From Cytobacillus gottheilii (GTDB lineage: Bacteria; Bacillota; Bacilli; Bacillales; Cytobacillaceae), in NCBI RefSeq assembly GCF_900166665.1, contig NZ_LT800494.1, positions 1,628,730-1,692,729 of the forward strand: a DNA stretch of 64,000 nt, given 5' to 3'. Of the stretch, positions 1-9,500 are shown piece by piece. Under the pieces are notes generated by a model. The model was not told where the DNA came from. It saw only the letters and a program-made list of their open reading frames with translations, and did not search any database. Positions within the stretch are counted from its first letter, which is position 1, and the number at the start of each line of letters is the position of its first letter. Made by a program: the position numbers and the translations under genes.

Positions 1-1
1 G

Positions 2-775
2 GGTCCCGCCGGAGAAGCGGGTCCAATTGGAGCCACGGGTCCAACCGGAGAAGCAGGTCCCGCCGGAGAAGTAGGTCCAACGGGAGCCACAGGCCCAGCT
101 GGAGAAGCAGGTCCGATTGGAGCCACGGGTCCCGCTGGAGAAGCGGGCCCAATTGGAGCCACGGGTCCCGCCGGAGAAGCGGGCCCAATTGGAGCCACGG
201 GTCCCGCCGGAGAAGCAGGCCCAATCGGAGCCACGGGTCCCGCGGGAGAAGCAGGCCCAATTGGAGCCACCGGTCCAACCGGAGAAGTGGGTCCAACGGG
301 AGCAACCGGTCCCGCCGGAGAAGTAGGTCCAACGGGAGCCACGGGTCCCACTGGGGCTCCAGGGGCTGGATCCATATTAAACTTCACCCAATCATCAACA
401 CCCGTACCAATTACTCTTACACAGGGTGCGGAAACAGCTATATTGACTCTTCCTGTTACTGTGACAGCTCCTACTGCTAGACTGAAAATAGATACTTCGG
501 CCCAAATTAATGCAGTTACAATGTCGGGAACCAAAGCACTTAGATTTTTTATTCGGCTCTACAGAAATACCACACTACTTGCAGCTTTCGAAGTGTCAAG
601 GACATTCCAAGGTGGCGCAGGAACAGATATATATTTGCCGAATACAACATTTATAGATCAGCCTGGCGCAGCAGGAACATTTACGTATCAACTAAGAATT
701 GCCCCTCAGACATTTACAAATATAACTTCATTAACAGCTGGAACCAGAGCAATGAATATAATATCCTTCTCATAA
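2..775 (+). CDS. Collagen-like repeat protein, C-terminal part (5' end outside window)
   Basis: The frame is open from the window edge, so the start is missing. The first ~121 codons are uninterrupted Gly-X-Y triplets built from a 12-residue motif of the [12 protein letters not shown] type. About 137 residues of a non-collagen, beta-rich, Thr/Ala-rich domain follow, ending in NIISFS. A collagen stalk with a C-terminal globular head is the layout of BclA-like exosporium/spore-surface filaments in Bacillaceae, where the head trimerises and the stalk varies in length. The N-terminal targeting region cannot be seen, so surface location is inference. The DNA repeats in steps of about 36 bp. A strong terminator follows 16 bp after the stop. 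Confidence 0.85.
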   Translation, partial: GPAGEAGPIGATGPTGEAGPAGEVGPTGATGPAGEAGPIGATGPAGEAGPIGATGPAGEAGPIGATGPAGEAGPIGATGPAGEAGPIGATGPTGEVGPTGATGPAGEVGPTGATGPTGAPGAGSILNFTQSSTPVPITLTQGAETAILTLPVTVTAPTARLKIDTSAQINAVTMSGTKALRFFIRLYRNTTLLAAFEVSRTFQGGAGTDIYLPNTTFIDQPGAAGTFTYQLRIAPQTFTNITSLTAGTRAMNIISFS

Positions 776-791
776 AATTTGATCTGCAGAG

Positions 792-826
792 ACCTTTAAA
801 CTTGTTTCAAGTTTAAAGGTTTTTTT
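792..826 (+). terminator. Rho-independent terminator of the collagen-like gene
   Basis: A perfect 12-bp stem (792-803 with 809-820) closes a 5-nt loop and runs into a T tract. It lies directly after the collagen-like gene. Confidence 0.9.
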
Positions 827-1116
827 CTATAGATTTACTTAGATTTTTTAAATGTTATCAAAATTAAAATCCCTTTAGGATCAAGAATATTTCAATTATA
901 GGAGTTTTTCTTTTTAAAATAGCAAAAGTTAAGAAACGGATATCTTTTATTATTTTGCTTTAAAAGAGTAGTCGGTTTTTTGTATTCGCTTTCATTCAAA
1001 GAAAATTTGGAATAGCTGTTATTACGCTCTTTTTTATTTGCACATTACATGTCTTATTGCTAAAGTAAAGTGGGATTCATTCATTATGTATCATGTTAGA
1101 AGGGAAGATATAAAAT

Positions 1117-2526
1117 ATGGCAAAATCACAATTTGGTGTCATAGGTTTAGCTGTAATGGGAAAAAATCTCGCAATGAATATTGAAAGCAGAGGCTATACG
1201 GTTTCTGTTTATAATCGTTCATCAGAAAAAACAGATGAAATGCTGCGTGAAGTAGAGGGCAGACAGTTCACTGGTACATATTCAATGGAAGAATTTGTTG
1301 ATTCTCTTGAAAAGCCTCGTAAAATTATGCTAATGGTTAAAGCTGGCGGACCAACAGATGCAACAATTGAACAATTAAAACCTCTTTTAGATAAAGGAGA
1401 TATCCTAATCGATGGCGGAAACACATTTTTCGCAGATACACAGCGCCGTAATCAAGAGCTGAGCGAGCTCGGCATTCATTTTATCGGCACAGGTGTATCC
1501 GGCGGAGAAGAAGGAGCATTAAAAGGCCCTTCTATCATGCCAGGCGGTCAAAAGGAAGCGTATGAACTTGTGGCTCCTATTTTCAAGGATATCTCTGCTA
1601 AAGTGAACGGAGAGCCTTGTACAACTTATATTGGTCCAGACGGTGCCGGACACTATGTGAAAATGGTCCATAATGGGATTGAATATGGAGATATGCAGTT
1701 AATTTCTGAAGCATATTTCCTTTTGAAAAATGTCCTCGGTTTAAATGCAGATGAACTGCATGAAGTATTTGCTGATTGGAATAAAGGCGAGCTAGATAGC
1801 TATTTAATCGAAATTACAGCTGACATTTTTACGAAAAAAGATGAAGATACTGGCAAGCCGCTAGTTGATGTTATTTTAGATACAGCTGGTCAAAAGGGAA
1901 CAGGAAAATGGACAAGCCAAAGTGCTCTCGACCTTGGTGTGCCGCTTCCAATCATCACTGAGTCTGTATTTGCCCGTTTCATTTCTGCAATGAAAGAGGA
2001 ACGTGTACATGCAAGCAAAATCCTTTCGGGCCCTGAACAACAGGAATTTAAAGGTGATAAAAAAGCGTTCATTGAAGCAGTCAGAAAAGCACTTTATATG
2101 AGCAAAATCTGTTCATATGCTCAAGGGTTTGCCCAAATGCGTGCAGCTTCTGAAGAATATAATTGGGATTTACAATATGGTGATATCGCGATGATCTTCC
2201 GCGGAGGCTGTATTATTCGAGCTCAATTCCTGCAAAAAATTAAGGATGCTTATGATCGTGATGCTGGCTTGAAAAATCTTCTTCTTGATCCTTATTTCAA
2301 GGAAATTGTGGAAGGCTATCAATCAGCAACTCGTGAAATTATTGGTGTTGCAATCCAAAATGGTATTCCAGTGCCAAGCTTCTCTGCAGCTCTAGCTTAT
2401 TACGATAGCTACCGCACAGAGACATTGCCTGCCAACCTGCTTCAAGCGCAGCGTGACTACTTTGGTGCACACACGTATCAGCGTGTTGACAAAGAAGGAG
2501 TTTTCCATACAAATTGGATGGAATAA
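1117..2526 (+). CDS. gndA: 6-phosphogluconate dehydrogenase, decarboxylating
   Basis: It oxidises 6-phosphogluconate to ribulose 5-phosphate and CO2 with NADP+, the third step of the oxidative pentose-phosphate pathway in the cytosol. The protein is 469 aa, full length for the family. The Rossmann glycine motif is at residues 10-15 (GLAVMG), the family signature [13 protein letters not shown] is at 126-138, and the catalytic Lys182 and Glu189 lie in [10 protein letters not shown]. The start is ATG after an AGAAGGGAAG ribosome binding site. It faces zwf, which feeds the same pathway, across one small gene. The symbol follows B. subtilis, where gndA (yqjI) is also next to zwf and rnz. Confidence 0.97.
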   Translation: MAKSQFGVIGLAVMGKNLAMNIESRGYTVSVYNRSSEKTDEMLREVEGRQFTGTYSMEEFVDSLEKPRKIMLMVKAGGPTDATIEQLKPLLDKGDILIDGGNTFFADTQRRNQELSELGIHFIGTGVSGGEEGALKGPSIMPGGQKEAYELVAPIFKDISAKVNGEPCTTYIGPDGAGHYVKMVHNGIEYGDMQLISEAYFLLKNVLGLNADELHEVFADWNKGELDSYLIEITADIFTKKDEDTGKPLVDVILDTAGQKGTGKWTSQSALDLGVPLPIITESVFARFISAMKEERVHASKILSGPEQQEFKGDKKAFIEAVRKALYMSKICSYAQGFAQMRAASEEYNWDLQYGDIAMIFRGGCIIRAQFLQKIKDAYDRDAGLKNLLLDPYFKEIVEGYQSATREIIGVAIQNGIPVPSFSAALAYYDSYRTETLPANLLQAQRDYFGAHTYQRVDKEGVFHTNWME

Positions 2527-2534
2527 TCATTCAG

Positions 2535-2578
2535 ACTCCCGGTGGTGAACAATTATGTTCATCACCGGGAGTTTTTGT
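2535..2578 (+). terminator. Rho-independent terminator of gndA
   Basis: A 16-bp stem with one G-U pair (2535-2550 with 2557-2572) is followed by T-rich sequence, 9 bp after the gndA stop. Confidence 0.9.
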
Positions 2579-2611
2579 CTTTTAAGACAGAGTGTGTATT
2601 TCTTGGGTAAC

Positions 2612-2647
2612 AAAAAAGATACGCAAACCAATCTGCGTATCTTTTTT
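2612..2647 (-). terminator. Bidirectional terminator of the DJ-1/PfpI gene
   Basis: A perfect 14-bp stem (2612-2625 with 2634-2647) has A and T runs at its ends, so it can work on both strands. It sits just downstream of the minus-strand gene ending at 2659 and backs up the gndA terminator. Confidence 0.85.
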
Positions 2648-2658
2648 AGGTGTCTATA

Positions 2659-3168
2659 TTATGATAACTTCGCTAAAATCTCGCGAATGAAAGCGGGTTC
2701 ATCTTTAGGTGTACGTGATGTTACGAAATTTTCGCTAACGACTACTTCTTCGTCTCTGTATTCTGCTCCGGCAAGTTTTACATCATCGCGAATTCCTATG
2801 TAACATGTTGCAGCTTTGCCTTTTAGAACATCCGCACTAATCATGACTTGTGGTCCATGACAAATGCCTGAAATTAACTTGCCTTGTCCATTCAGTTCTT
2901 TCACAAAACGAACAACATCCTCATCTACCCGCAATGCTTCTGGTGCTGACCCGCCTGGAATAACAACACCGTCAAAGTCACTTGCGTTCGCTTCTGAAGA
3001 AGATAATTCAGCAGTGTAGGAAACTGTGCCTTTTTTTCCATCACAAACAGCGCCTTTTTCCAGCCCGATAAACGTTGTTTCATGACCTGCTTCTTTGATT
3101 GCTTCATAAGGATTTTTCATTTCGGAATCTTCAAAACCGCCGGCTAAAAGAAATGCTACCTTTGCCAT
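2659..3168 (-). CDS. DJ-1/PfpI family protein (type 1 glutamine amidotransferase-like)
   Basis: 169 aa, the usual length for the PfpI/YraA/YfkM stress-protein group. The nucleophile elbow GICHGPQ places the reactive Cys at residue 103 with His104 next to it, and Glu16 is the acidic residue that normally activates the Cys. Family members act as deglycases, proteases or chaperones on damaged proteins; which applies here cannot be told. The ATG start has an AGGGA-type site upstream on the minus strand. It is a single-gene unit with its own terminator, placed between gndA and zwf. Confidence 0.88.
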   Translation of the reverse strand: MAKVAFLLAGGFEDSEMKNPYEAIKEAGHETTFIGLEKGAVCDGKKGTVSYTAELSSSEANASDFDGVVIPGGSAPEALRVDEDVVRFVKELNGQGKLISGICHGPQVMISADVLKGKAATCYIGIRDDVKLAGAEYRDEEVVVSENFVTSRTPKDEPAFIREILAKLS

Positions 3169-3261
3169 ATGGATAATCCCTCCAAAAATGAATTTTTACA
3201 ATGTAACTATAATAGACTCTTCTCTTTTATTTCAAATGGTTTGCTTGGGGAAAAGAAAACA

Positions 3262-3297
3262 CAAAAAACAGCACGCTTCAGTAAATAAGCGTGCTGT
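3262..3297 (-). terminator. Terminator of zwf
   Basis: On the minus strand an 11-bp stem (3287-3297 with 3269-3279) is followed by a T run. It lies ~20 bp after the zwf stop. Confidence 0.85.
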
Positions 3298-3318
3298 CCC
3301 CATTATGCAGATAAAAAT

Positions 3319-4821
3319 TTAACAATTCTCCACATCTAAATCCGTCACTGGCCACCAGAAGAACCCATCTTTTTCAAGAAGAAGATCTGCTCCGCGCGGG
3401 CCCATTGTTCCAGAATCATAATTCGGGAAGTTTTCTGCTTTCGTGTTTTCCCAAACATCTGAAATATTATCAACGAAGCTCCATGAAAGGGCAACCTCGT
3501 TCCAGTGAGTGAAGTTAGTTGCATCTCCGCGCATGCAATCATAAAGCAGGCGTTCATATGCTTCAGGTGTGTTCATGCCTGCAGGCCCTTTGTTCGCAAA
3601 GTTAAGCTTAACAGGTGTTGCTTCCATGTTCTGACCTGATTTTTGTGCATTTAGATATAAGGTAATGCCTTCTTCAGGTTGAATATGGATGACAAGTAAA
3701 TTTGGATTTAATGTTTGTTCTGTACCATAGTACAAATTCATCGGTATATCCTTGAACTGGATGACAATTTTCGTTGATTTTGCAGCCATTCTTTTTCCTG
3801 TTCGGATATAAAATGGGACGCCAGCCCAGCGGAAGTTATCAATTAAGAGCTTGCCTGCTACAAATGTTTCTGTGTTAGACTCTGGGTTTACCATCGTCTC
3901 TTCGCGGTATGCTGGGACAGATTTCCCAGCCATTTCTCCAGCTCCGTATTGTCCGCGCACAAATGAATCCTTGACTTCGTCGCCCTTAATGGTGCGCATG
4001 GCTCTAAGAACCTTTACCTTTTCAGAACGGATTTCATCTGTATTAAGGCGAATGGGCGGCTCCATTGCCAGTAAGGCAACCATTTGCAGCATATGATTTT
4101 GCACCATATCGCGCAGCGCTCCGCTTGTTTCATAATATCTGCCGCGTTCTTCCACTCCAAGCACTTCACTTGATGTTACCTGGATATTGGAAATATAGCG
4201 GTTATTCCAGAGCGGTTCAAAGATGGCGTTAGCAAATCGGATAACTTCAATATTTTGAACCATTTCTTTGCCTAAATAATGGTCAATTCGATAGATCTCG
4301 TCCTCAGAGAATGCTTTTCGAATACGCTCATTAAGCTCTTTCGCTGATTCCAAATCATGACCAAATGGTTTTTCGATAACCAGTCTCTTAAATCCAGAAA
4401 CGTCTGTTAAGCCATCTGTTTTTAAGTGCTCAGCAATTGTTCCGAAAAATTCAGGTGCCATTGCCAAGTAAAAAATCCGGTTCCCTTCTAACGAATAATG
4501 GCGATCTAAATCAGATGCGATCCCTTTTAATGTCTGGTAGGAACTTGAATCTGTTACATCATGGGAATGGTAATAAAAATGAGAGACAAAGTCCTGGAGG
4601 TCTTTGTGATCTTCAATGGCATTCTCAACGGATGTTTTTACGCTTGCTTGAAACTCCTCGTTCGTAAGCGGCCGGCGAGCAACACCAACGACCGCGAATT
4701 GATTGGAGAGTTTTCCTTTTTTATATAGCCTGTATAGTGAAGGAAACAGCTTTCGTTTGGCTAAGTCACCTGTTGCCCCAAAAATCATAATTAACCCGGC
4801 TGGTTTTTCCGTATGTTTCAT
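3319..4821 (-). CDS. zwf: Glucose-6-phosphate 1-dehydrogenase
   Basis: It oxidises glucose 6-phosphate to 6-phosphogluconolactone with NADP+, the entry step of the oxidative pentose-phosphate pathway. The protein is 500 aa, full length. The nucleotide-binding motif GATGDLA is at residues 15-21, EKP at 150-152, and the substrate-binding signature RIDHYLGKE at 178-186. The ATG start lies behind a GAAAAGAGGT-like site. It converges on gndA, which acts two steps later, and is divergent from rnz across 230 bp of intergenic DNA in which I see no clear operator. Confidence 0.97.
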   Translation of the reverse strand: MKHTEKPAGLIMIFGATGDLAKRKLFPSLYRLYKKGKLSNQFAVVGVARRPLTNEEFQASVKTSVENAIEDHKDLQDFVSHFYYHSHDVTDSSSYQTLKGIASDLDRHYSLEGNRIFYLAMAPEFFGTIAEHLKTDGLTDVSGFKRLVIEKPFGHDLESAKELNERIRKAFSEDEIYRIDHYLGKEMVQNIEVIRFANAIFEPLWNNRYISNIQVTSSEVLGVEERGRYYETSGALRDMVQNHMLQMVALLAMEPPIRLNTDEIRSEKVKVLRAMRTIKGDEVKDSFVRGQYGAGEMAGKSVPAYREETMVNPESNTETFVAGKLLIDNFRWAGVPFYIRTGKRMAAKSTKIVIQFKDIPMNLYYGTEQTLNPNLLVIHIQPEEGITLYLNAQKSGQNMEATPVKLNFANKGPAGMNTPEAYERLLYDCMRGDATNFTHWNEVALSWSFVDNISDVWENTKAENFPNYDSGTMGPRGADLLLEKDGFFWWPVTDLDVENC

Positions 4822-5053
4822 TTAGGCCGTACCTCTTTTCATTAAAATTGGCTGTGGTATATGTATGACAATTTATTAGCCTAAAATAATGTACCCACTC
4901 AAGTATAAAATTTTAGCCTTTTCTTGCAAAAACAGCAACCATTATGATCTTAGTTTTTGCATAATCTAATGAACTATCCGTGACACTGCCGTGAAATGCC
5001 TTTGTAATTATAGTATGATGATTATAGAGAAAGGTACAAGGGAGGAGTTTTAG

Positions 5054-5992
5054 TTGGACATTTTTTTCTTAGGTACAGGAGCAGGAGTCCCGGCAAAGCC
5101 TCGAAATGTGACGGCAATTGCCTTAAAACTTCTCGAGGAAAGGGGAGCCATTTGGCTTTTTGACTGTGGAGAAGCGACACAGCATCAAATCTTACATACG
5201 AGCATAAAGCCTAGGAGAATTGAGAAAATTTTCATCACTCATCTGCATGGTGATCATATATATGGCCTTCCTGGTCTTCTCTCAAGCAGATCTTTTCAAG
5301 GCGGAGAATCGGAAGTCGTTGTATATGGTCCTAAGGGTTTGAAGGAATACATACAAATTTCGCTTGCAATCAGTCAAACCTATCTGAAATATCCGCTTTC
5401 CATCGTTGAAATCGAACAGGGAACAGTATTCGAAGACGATGAGTTTAAAGTGGAAGCAGAGTTATTGGAGCATGGAATCCCTTCCTACGGTTACCGGGTA
5501 ACGGAAAAAGATCGCCCGGGCACTTTGCTGGCCGATAAACTGTTAGAGGACGGAATAAAGCCAGGTCCAATTTATAAAAAAATTAAAGAAAAAGAGCCAG
5601 TTGAACTTGAGGATGGCCGCATTATAGACCCGCATCATTATATTGGTCCTGATCAAAAGGGAAGGGTGCTGGCTATTCTTGGAGATACAAGAAAATGTGA
5701 AGCGGCAGTTCGGCTAGCAGATAATGCAGATCTATTAATTCATGAAGCAACGTTTTCTGCCGGAGAAGAGCAGCTGGCATATGACTATTTTCATTCAACC
5801 ACCACACAGGCAGCCGAAATCGCCGCGCGGGCTAATGTCTCAATGTTATGCTTAACTCATATTAGTTCCCGTTATGATCGAAGCGACTGGAGAACACTTG
5901 AAAAAGAAGCGAAGGAACTCTTCCCAAACACGGTCATTTCTGAAGATTTTAAAGAAATCCATATCGAAGCGAAAAAGGAGCAGATCCATTGA
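5054..5992 (+). CDS. rnz: Ribonuclease Z
   Basis: An endonuclease that trims the 3' trailer of tRNA precursors lacking encoded CCA. It belongs to the metallo-beta-lactamase fold. The protein is 312 aa, with the zinc motif HLHGDH at residues 63-68 and further metal ligands in LGDTR and LTHISSRY. The start is TTG at 5054 behind GGGAGGAG. The last bases overlap the TTG start of the next gene, so the two are probably translated together. Confidence 0.96.
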   Translation: MDIFFLGTGAGVPAKPRNVTAIALKLLEERGAIWLFDCGEATQHQILHTSIKPRRIEKIFITHLHGDHIYGLPGLLSSRSFQGGESEVVVYGPKGLKEYIQISLAISQTYLKYPLSIVEIEQGTVFEDDEFKVEAELLEHGIPSYGYRVTEKDRPGTLLADKLLEDGIKPGPIYKKIKEKEPVELEDGRIIDPHHYIGPDQKGRVLAILGDTRKCEAAVRLADNADLLIHEATFSAGEEQLAYDYFHSTTTQAAEIAARANVSMLCLTHISSRYDRSDWRTLEKEAKELFPNTVISEDFKEIHIEAKKEQIH

Positions 5993-6531
5993 AAACCATT
6001 TATGTTGTAAGACATGCAAAGGCAGATGGTCAAGATTTTGAAGCAAAGCTTACAGATAGCGGTAAGGAACAGGCTCATTTGCTTAAGACCTTTTTCAAAG
6101 ATAAGCAGATTGAAGTCATTTACAGCAGTCCTTTTATTCGTGCAATCGAAACGATTAAACCTCTTGCACAAGAACGCGGATTGCAAATTGTAGAGGATGC
6201 GAGGCTGGGGGAGCGGGTCCTTAGTTCAGAAATGTTTCCGGATTGGCAGGACAAATTACAGAAGAGTTTTGATGATTTCGACCTTGTGTATGAAGGGGGA
6301 GAATCACAAGCCTCTGGCATGAATAGAGCTCAAGAGATGATTCAGCATATCTTACAACTGGAAGTAAACAATATTGTACTTGTCAGTCATGGCAATCTAA
6401 CCACTTTGCTGCTTCGTTATTTTGATCAGAAGATTGGTTTTAAAGAGCATATGGAGATGAGCAATCCAGATGTATTTGAAATTACTGTAGAGAATGAGCA
6501 AGCGGCACTGCGCAGACTGTGGGAGAAATAG
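5989..6531 (+). CDS. Histidine phosphatase (phosphoglycerate mutase-like) family protein
   Basis: 180 aa with the phosphate-binding RHA motif at residues 8-10, a second conserved His in LVSHGNL, and the [10 protein letters not shown] block typical of the branch. The family transfers or removes phosphate through a phospho-histidine; the substrate here is unknown. The start is TTG at 5989, overlapping the rnz stop by 4 bp (TTGA), with AAAGGAG upstream inside rnz, so it is coupled to rnz. I do not recall it in this place in B. subtilis. Confidence 0.85.
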   Translation: MKTIYVVRHAKADGQDFEAKLTDSGKEQAHLLKTFFKDKQIEVIYSSPFIRAIETIKPLAQERGLQIVEDARLGERVLSSEMFPDWQDKLQKSFDDFDLVYEGGESQASGMNRAQEMIQHILQLEVNNIVLVSHGNLTTLLLRYFDQKIGFKEHMEMSNPDVFEITVENEQAALRRLWEK

Positions 6532-6588
6532 CTGTAGTCAATAGGTTGTGCTGCATAAATATGATAGTTACGGGAGGGATCTTGATTT

Positions 6589-6954
6589 ATGGCAGAAATG
6601 AATACAATTATGGCTTGGACCTTTCATGAAGAAGTACCGGTGCCTGAAGACGTTCAGCAATTATTGGTTGATGGTGAATATGCGGAAACAGCATATAAAA
6701 CAATTCGCGATGTTGCCGTCATTACAAACAAACGGCTGATGATTGCGGATCGCCAAGGAATCACAGGCAAGAAAACAGAGGTTTATACAATTCCTTTTAA
6801 ATCAATTGTGATGTATTCCACCGAAAACGCTGGCAGGCTCGACTTTAATGCAGAGCTTGAGCTGTGGACTAGAGCGGGGCATTTTAAATTGAATCTAAAC
6901 AAAAAAGTAGATATCCGCAGGCTGGATAAGCTGATTGCCAAATATATTTTGTAA
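6589..6954 (+). CDS. Bacterial PH domain protein
   Basis: 121 aa. The core has the pattern of bacterial pleckstrin-homology domains: short beta strands including RDVAVITNKRLMIAD, then TEVYTIPFKSIVMYSTE, and a C-terminal helix. Such proteins are usually cytosolic and of unknown role. A GGGAGGGAT ribosome binding site lies 8-10 bp upstream of the ATG. It is a separate unit after the rnz pair, with the long T-box intergenic region behind it. Confidence 0.75.
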   Translation: MAEMNTIMAWTFHEEVPVPEDVQQLLVDGEYAETAYKTIRDVAVITNKRLMIADRQGITGKKTEVYTIPFKSIVMYSTENAGRLDFNAELELWTRAGHFKLNLNKKVDIRRLDKLIAKYIL

Positions 6955-7060
6955 AACATGATTCTGAAATAATTCTTTTATTGTATCTATTTATATAAAT
7001 GGGCAACAAGTCTGGCATGTATTTTTATTAATAGAATCGAATATTTTCAAAATTTTATCA

Positions 7061-7089
7061 TTGACTCTTACTGCACTCCATACTATAAT
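7061..7089 (+). promoter_or_regulatory. Sigma-A promoter of the T-box transcript
   Basis: TTGACT at 7061-7066 and TATAAT at 7084-7089 are separated by 17 bp. Transcription would start about 25 bp before T-box stem I. Confidence 0.85.
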
Positions 7090-7120
7090 CACACTTATAC
7101 TTTAAAACCTCATATGATTT

Positions 7121-7369
7121 AAGCGATGATAAGAATCCTATTAAGTCTTATTTCCCTGTTATAGAGAGCCGGCGTTTGGTGAGAGTTCGGCACATAAATA
7201 AGATGAATTTCACTCTTTGAGCTTTCCTTGTCTATACGAGCGTGTTATTTTTAGACAAGGCGGTTTATGAACCGTTATATTTTTCGAGTGGAAAGTCACA
7301 TGCTTTCAAAAAGGGTGGTACCGCGTGCAATTTATGCACGTCCCTTTCAGGAATCATGTGGCTTTTTTG
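7121..7369 (+). promoter_or_regulatory. T-box leader, Phe specifier, upstream of an SNF-type transporter
   Basis: All main T-box parts are visible: the basal stem I motif AAGCGATGA (7121-7129); the distal GAGAGCCGGCG / GTTCGGC region; the specifier loop with GAAT-TTC-A, giving Phe codon TTC at 7209-7211 (a one-base shift gives TTT, also Phe); the T-box sequence GGGTGGTACCGCG at 7313-7325, whose variable base T would pair with discriminator A73; and a terminator (7294-7302 with 7355-7363, then T6). It should stop transcription when tRNA-Phe is charged. The gene controlled is the transporter at 7557. Confidence 0.92.
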
Positions 7370-7370
7370 T

Positions 7371-7556
7371 GTTTTCAAAAGTATAAATTAGAAATTAGCA
7401 GCACGAAATTAGGTTGCTAATTTAGAAGAATGATAAGTACAACTAGGCCTTTGGCTTCACCTTTGCAGGCTAGTCAATCGGCAAGCGTGAAAAAGTGTGT
7501 CTTTATTTTAAGAAGAGGCTTATGACTGATATAGGGAAAATTAAGGAGGAAAATAC
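7371..7556 (+). other. Spacer between T-box terminator and transporter gene
   Basis: 186 bp without a reading frame. It holds a 9-bp hairpin AAATTAGCA / TGCTAATTT (7392-7423) without a T tract, and the strong ribosome binding site AAGGAGGA just before 7557. Two short blocks here recur upstream of deoB (see findings). Confidence 0.4.
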
Positions 7557-8900
7557 ATGCAGCAGAATGAGCAATGGTCATCAAGAATTGGGTTTATTTT
7601 AGCTTCTGCAGGTTCAGCCATCGGGCTTGGAGCGATTTGGAAGCTTCCATATGTAACGGGAATGAGCGGTGGAGGCGCATTTATTCTTTTATTTATCTTG
7701 TTTTCTGTATTAATTGGTTTGCCGCTATTGCTTGCAGAATTTATCGTGGGACGAAGCACTGGCAAAGAAGCCATTTCAGCATATAAACAAATTGCACCCA
7801 ATACGAAATGGCATTGGATTGGCTATTTAGGGGTATTTGCCTGTTTCCTTTTATTGTCTTTTTATAGTGTGATTGGCGGCTGGATTATTCAGTATTTGTA
7901 TTATGCAGTGACCGGAGTGGGGAGCAGTTATGAGAATGGTTATGAGGAATTGTTTAATCAAGCTGTTTCAAATCCATACACAGCGATCGGAGCTCAAGCT
8001 CTTTTTCTAATATTAACCGTTCTTGTTATATCAAGAGGAGTGAAAAATGGAATCGAGAAAATGAATAAAGTTTTTATGCCTGCTTTATTTATTTTATTTG
8101 TAATTTTGATTGTACGCTCTTTAACATTGGAGAATGCAATGGAAGGTGTGTCTTTCTTTTTAAAGCCAGACTTTTCAAGTATTACTTCTGAAAGTGTTCT
8201 TTATGCAATGGGTCAATCGTTCTTCTCTTTAAGTGTTGGGGTATCGGTGATGGTCACCTACAGTTCGTATTTATCGAAAAAAGAGAGCCTTGTGCAGCCG
8301 GCTGTTTCTGTTGTAGGAATGAATTTATTTATTTCACTTCTATCTGGTTTAGCGATATTTCCAGCGGTCTTCTCGCTAGGATTTGAACCTGAACAAGGTC
8401 CAGGACTATTGTTCATTGTTTTGCCATCTGTCTTTAATGAACTTATGTTTGGGCAAGTATTTTTACTTTTATTCCTTCTATTGTTCTTGTTTGCTACGCT
8501 TACCTCTGCGTTTTCAATGCTGGAGATTGTAGTTGCGGCTATAACAAGCAAGAATGCTGGCAAGGCGAGAGGGAAAATGGCCTGGCTGATGGGAGCCGCG
8601 ATATTTGTTGTCGGTATTCCGTCGGCACTATCGTATAGTGTTTTATCAGACTTTATGATTTTTGGAAAAACCATTTTTGACAGTGCTGATTTCCTTGTCA
8701 GCAATATACTCATGCCAATTGGTGCTTTCCTTATCTCTATTTTTGTATCCTTTAAAATGAAAAAGGATCTTTTGACAAGCGAAGTCGTTCAAGGTTCAAA
8801 ATCATTACATGGCCTGTTTAAGGTTTGGTTTATCCTTATTCGTTATGTTGTTCCACTCGTTATTATTGTTGTATTTTTGGATGTGCTAGGAGTCATTTAA
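7557..8900 (+). CDS. Sodium-dependent transporter, neurotransmitter:sodium symporter (SNF/NSS) family
   Basis: 447 aa, very hydrophobic, with 11-12 predicted membrane helices. The N-terminal block [21 protein letters not shown] is the NSS helix-1 region that binds sodium and substrate. Bacterial members (LeuT, TnaT, MhsT types) import amino acids with Na+. The Phe T-box in its leader makes phenylalanine, or aromatic amino acids, the likely substrate; that is inference. The start is ATG behind AAGGAGGAAAATAC. It is a single-gene unit closed by a terminator. Confidence 0.92.
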   Translation: MQQNEQWSSRIGFILASAGSAIGLGAIWKLPYVTGMSGGGAFILLFILFSVLIGLPLLLAEFIVGRSTGKEAISAYKQIAPNTKWHWIGYLGVFACFLLLSFYSVIGGWIIQYLYYAVTGVGSSYENGYEELFNQAVSNPYTAIGAQALFLILTVLVISRGVKNGIEKMNKVFMPALFILFVILIVRSLTLENAMEGVSFFLKPDFSSITSESVLYAMGQSFFSLSVGVSVMVTYSSYLSKKESLVQPAVSVVGMNLFISLLSGLAIFPAVFSLGFEPEQGPGLLFIVLPSVFNELMFGQVFLLLFLLLFLFATLTSAFSMLEIVVAAITSKNAGKARGKMAWLMGAAIFVVGIPSALSYSVLSDFMIFGKTIFDSADFLVSNILMPIGAFLISIFVSFKMKKDLLTSEVVQGSKSLHGLFKVWFILIRYVVPLVIIVVFLDVLGVI

Positions 8901-8916
8901 AATTTTAACCTGAAGG

Positions 8917-8948
8917 CGTACCGATTCTGTAGAATTGGTGCGTTTTTT
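8917..8948 (+). terminator. Terminator of the SNF transporter
   Basis: A 12-bp stem with two G-U pairs (8917-8928 with 8931-8942) and T6. Confidence 0.85.
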
Positions 8949-9082
8949 GATTTATTTGGTTTCCTGGTACCGAATAATTGAAATTTAAAGCAACAAAGTT
9001 TACAAAAAAGAAATAATATTTTAAAGGATATTTGATTTGTTTGGAGAAACAAACTGCGATAGTCAAAATAAGGAGGCCTATT

Positions 9083-9388
9083 ATGAGCAAATACAGTTTG
9101 TTTGGCAAGTTTACTGTAAAAGAAGGCGAACGTGACACAATGGTGGAAATATTGCTGGAAGCAGCAGAGTCCATGAGGGATTTGGATGATTGCGAAATCT
9201 ACCTAGTGAACACGGCTGACAGCGAACCGGATTGTGTATACGTGTATGAAGTGTGGAGCAGCGAAAACGCTCATCAAGCGTCTCTAAAGCTTGAAGCAAC
9301 TCAAACGTTAATAAGCAGAGCTAAACCAATTATTGCTGGAATGGAGAGAATCAGCACGCTAAAAACAATGGGCGGTAAAGGGATCTAA
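9083..9388 (+). CDS. Antibiotic biosynthesis monooxygenase (ABM) domain protein
   Basis: 101 aa from ATG 9083, which sits 7 bp after AAGGAGGCC; the frame is open further upstream but has no such site there. The sequence has the small ferredoxin-like fold pattern of YgiN-type ABM proteins: an N-terminal strand YSLFGKFTVKEGERDTMVE and the VYVYEVWSSENAHQAS block. Members are quinol monooxygenases or heme-related oxygenases; the role here is not clear. It is monocistronic, with no partner gene suggesting a pathway. Confidence 0.82.
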   Translation: MSKYSLFGKFTVKEGERDTMVEILLEAAESMRDLDDCEIYLVNTADSEPDCVYVYEVWSSENAHQASLKLEATQTLISRAKPIIAGMERISTLKTMGGKGI

Positions 9389-9500
9389 ATTTAGATGGCT
9401 TTTACAGATTTTTTTCGGCTGAGCTGCTTCTCCAAATAACTTCTTTTATAAGAAGAACATTTAGCATTACACCTGTTGAGGGAATAAAGGAGATCATTGA

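Noticed and set aside
117..326. Open frame reading repeated [16 protein letters not shown] units
   Set aside because: It is the collagen repeat DNA read one frame off; the true frame is the Gly-X-Y one, which continues to a folded C-terminal domain and terminator.
2555..2803. Plus-strand frame downstream of gndA
   Set aside because: It crosses two terminator hairpins and the antisense of the DJ-1/PfpI gene.
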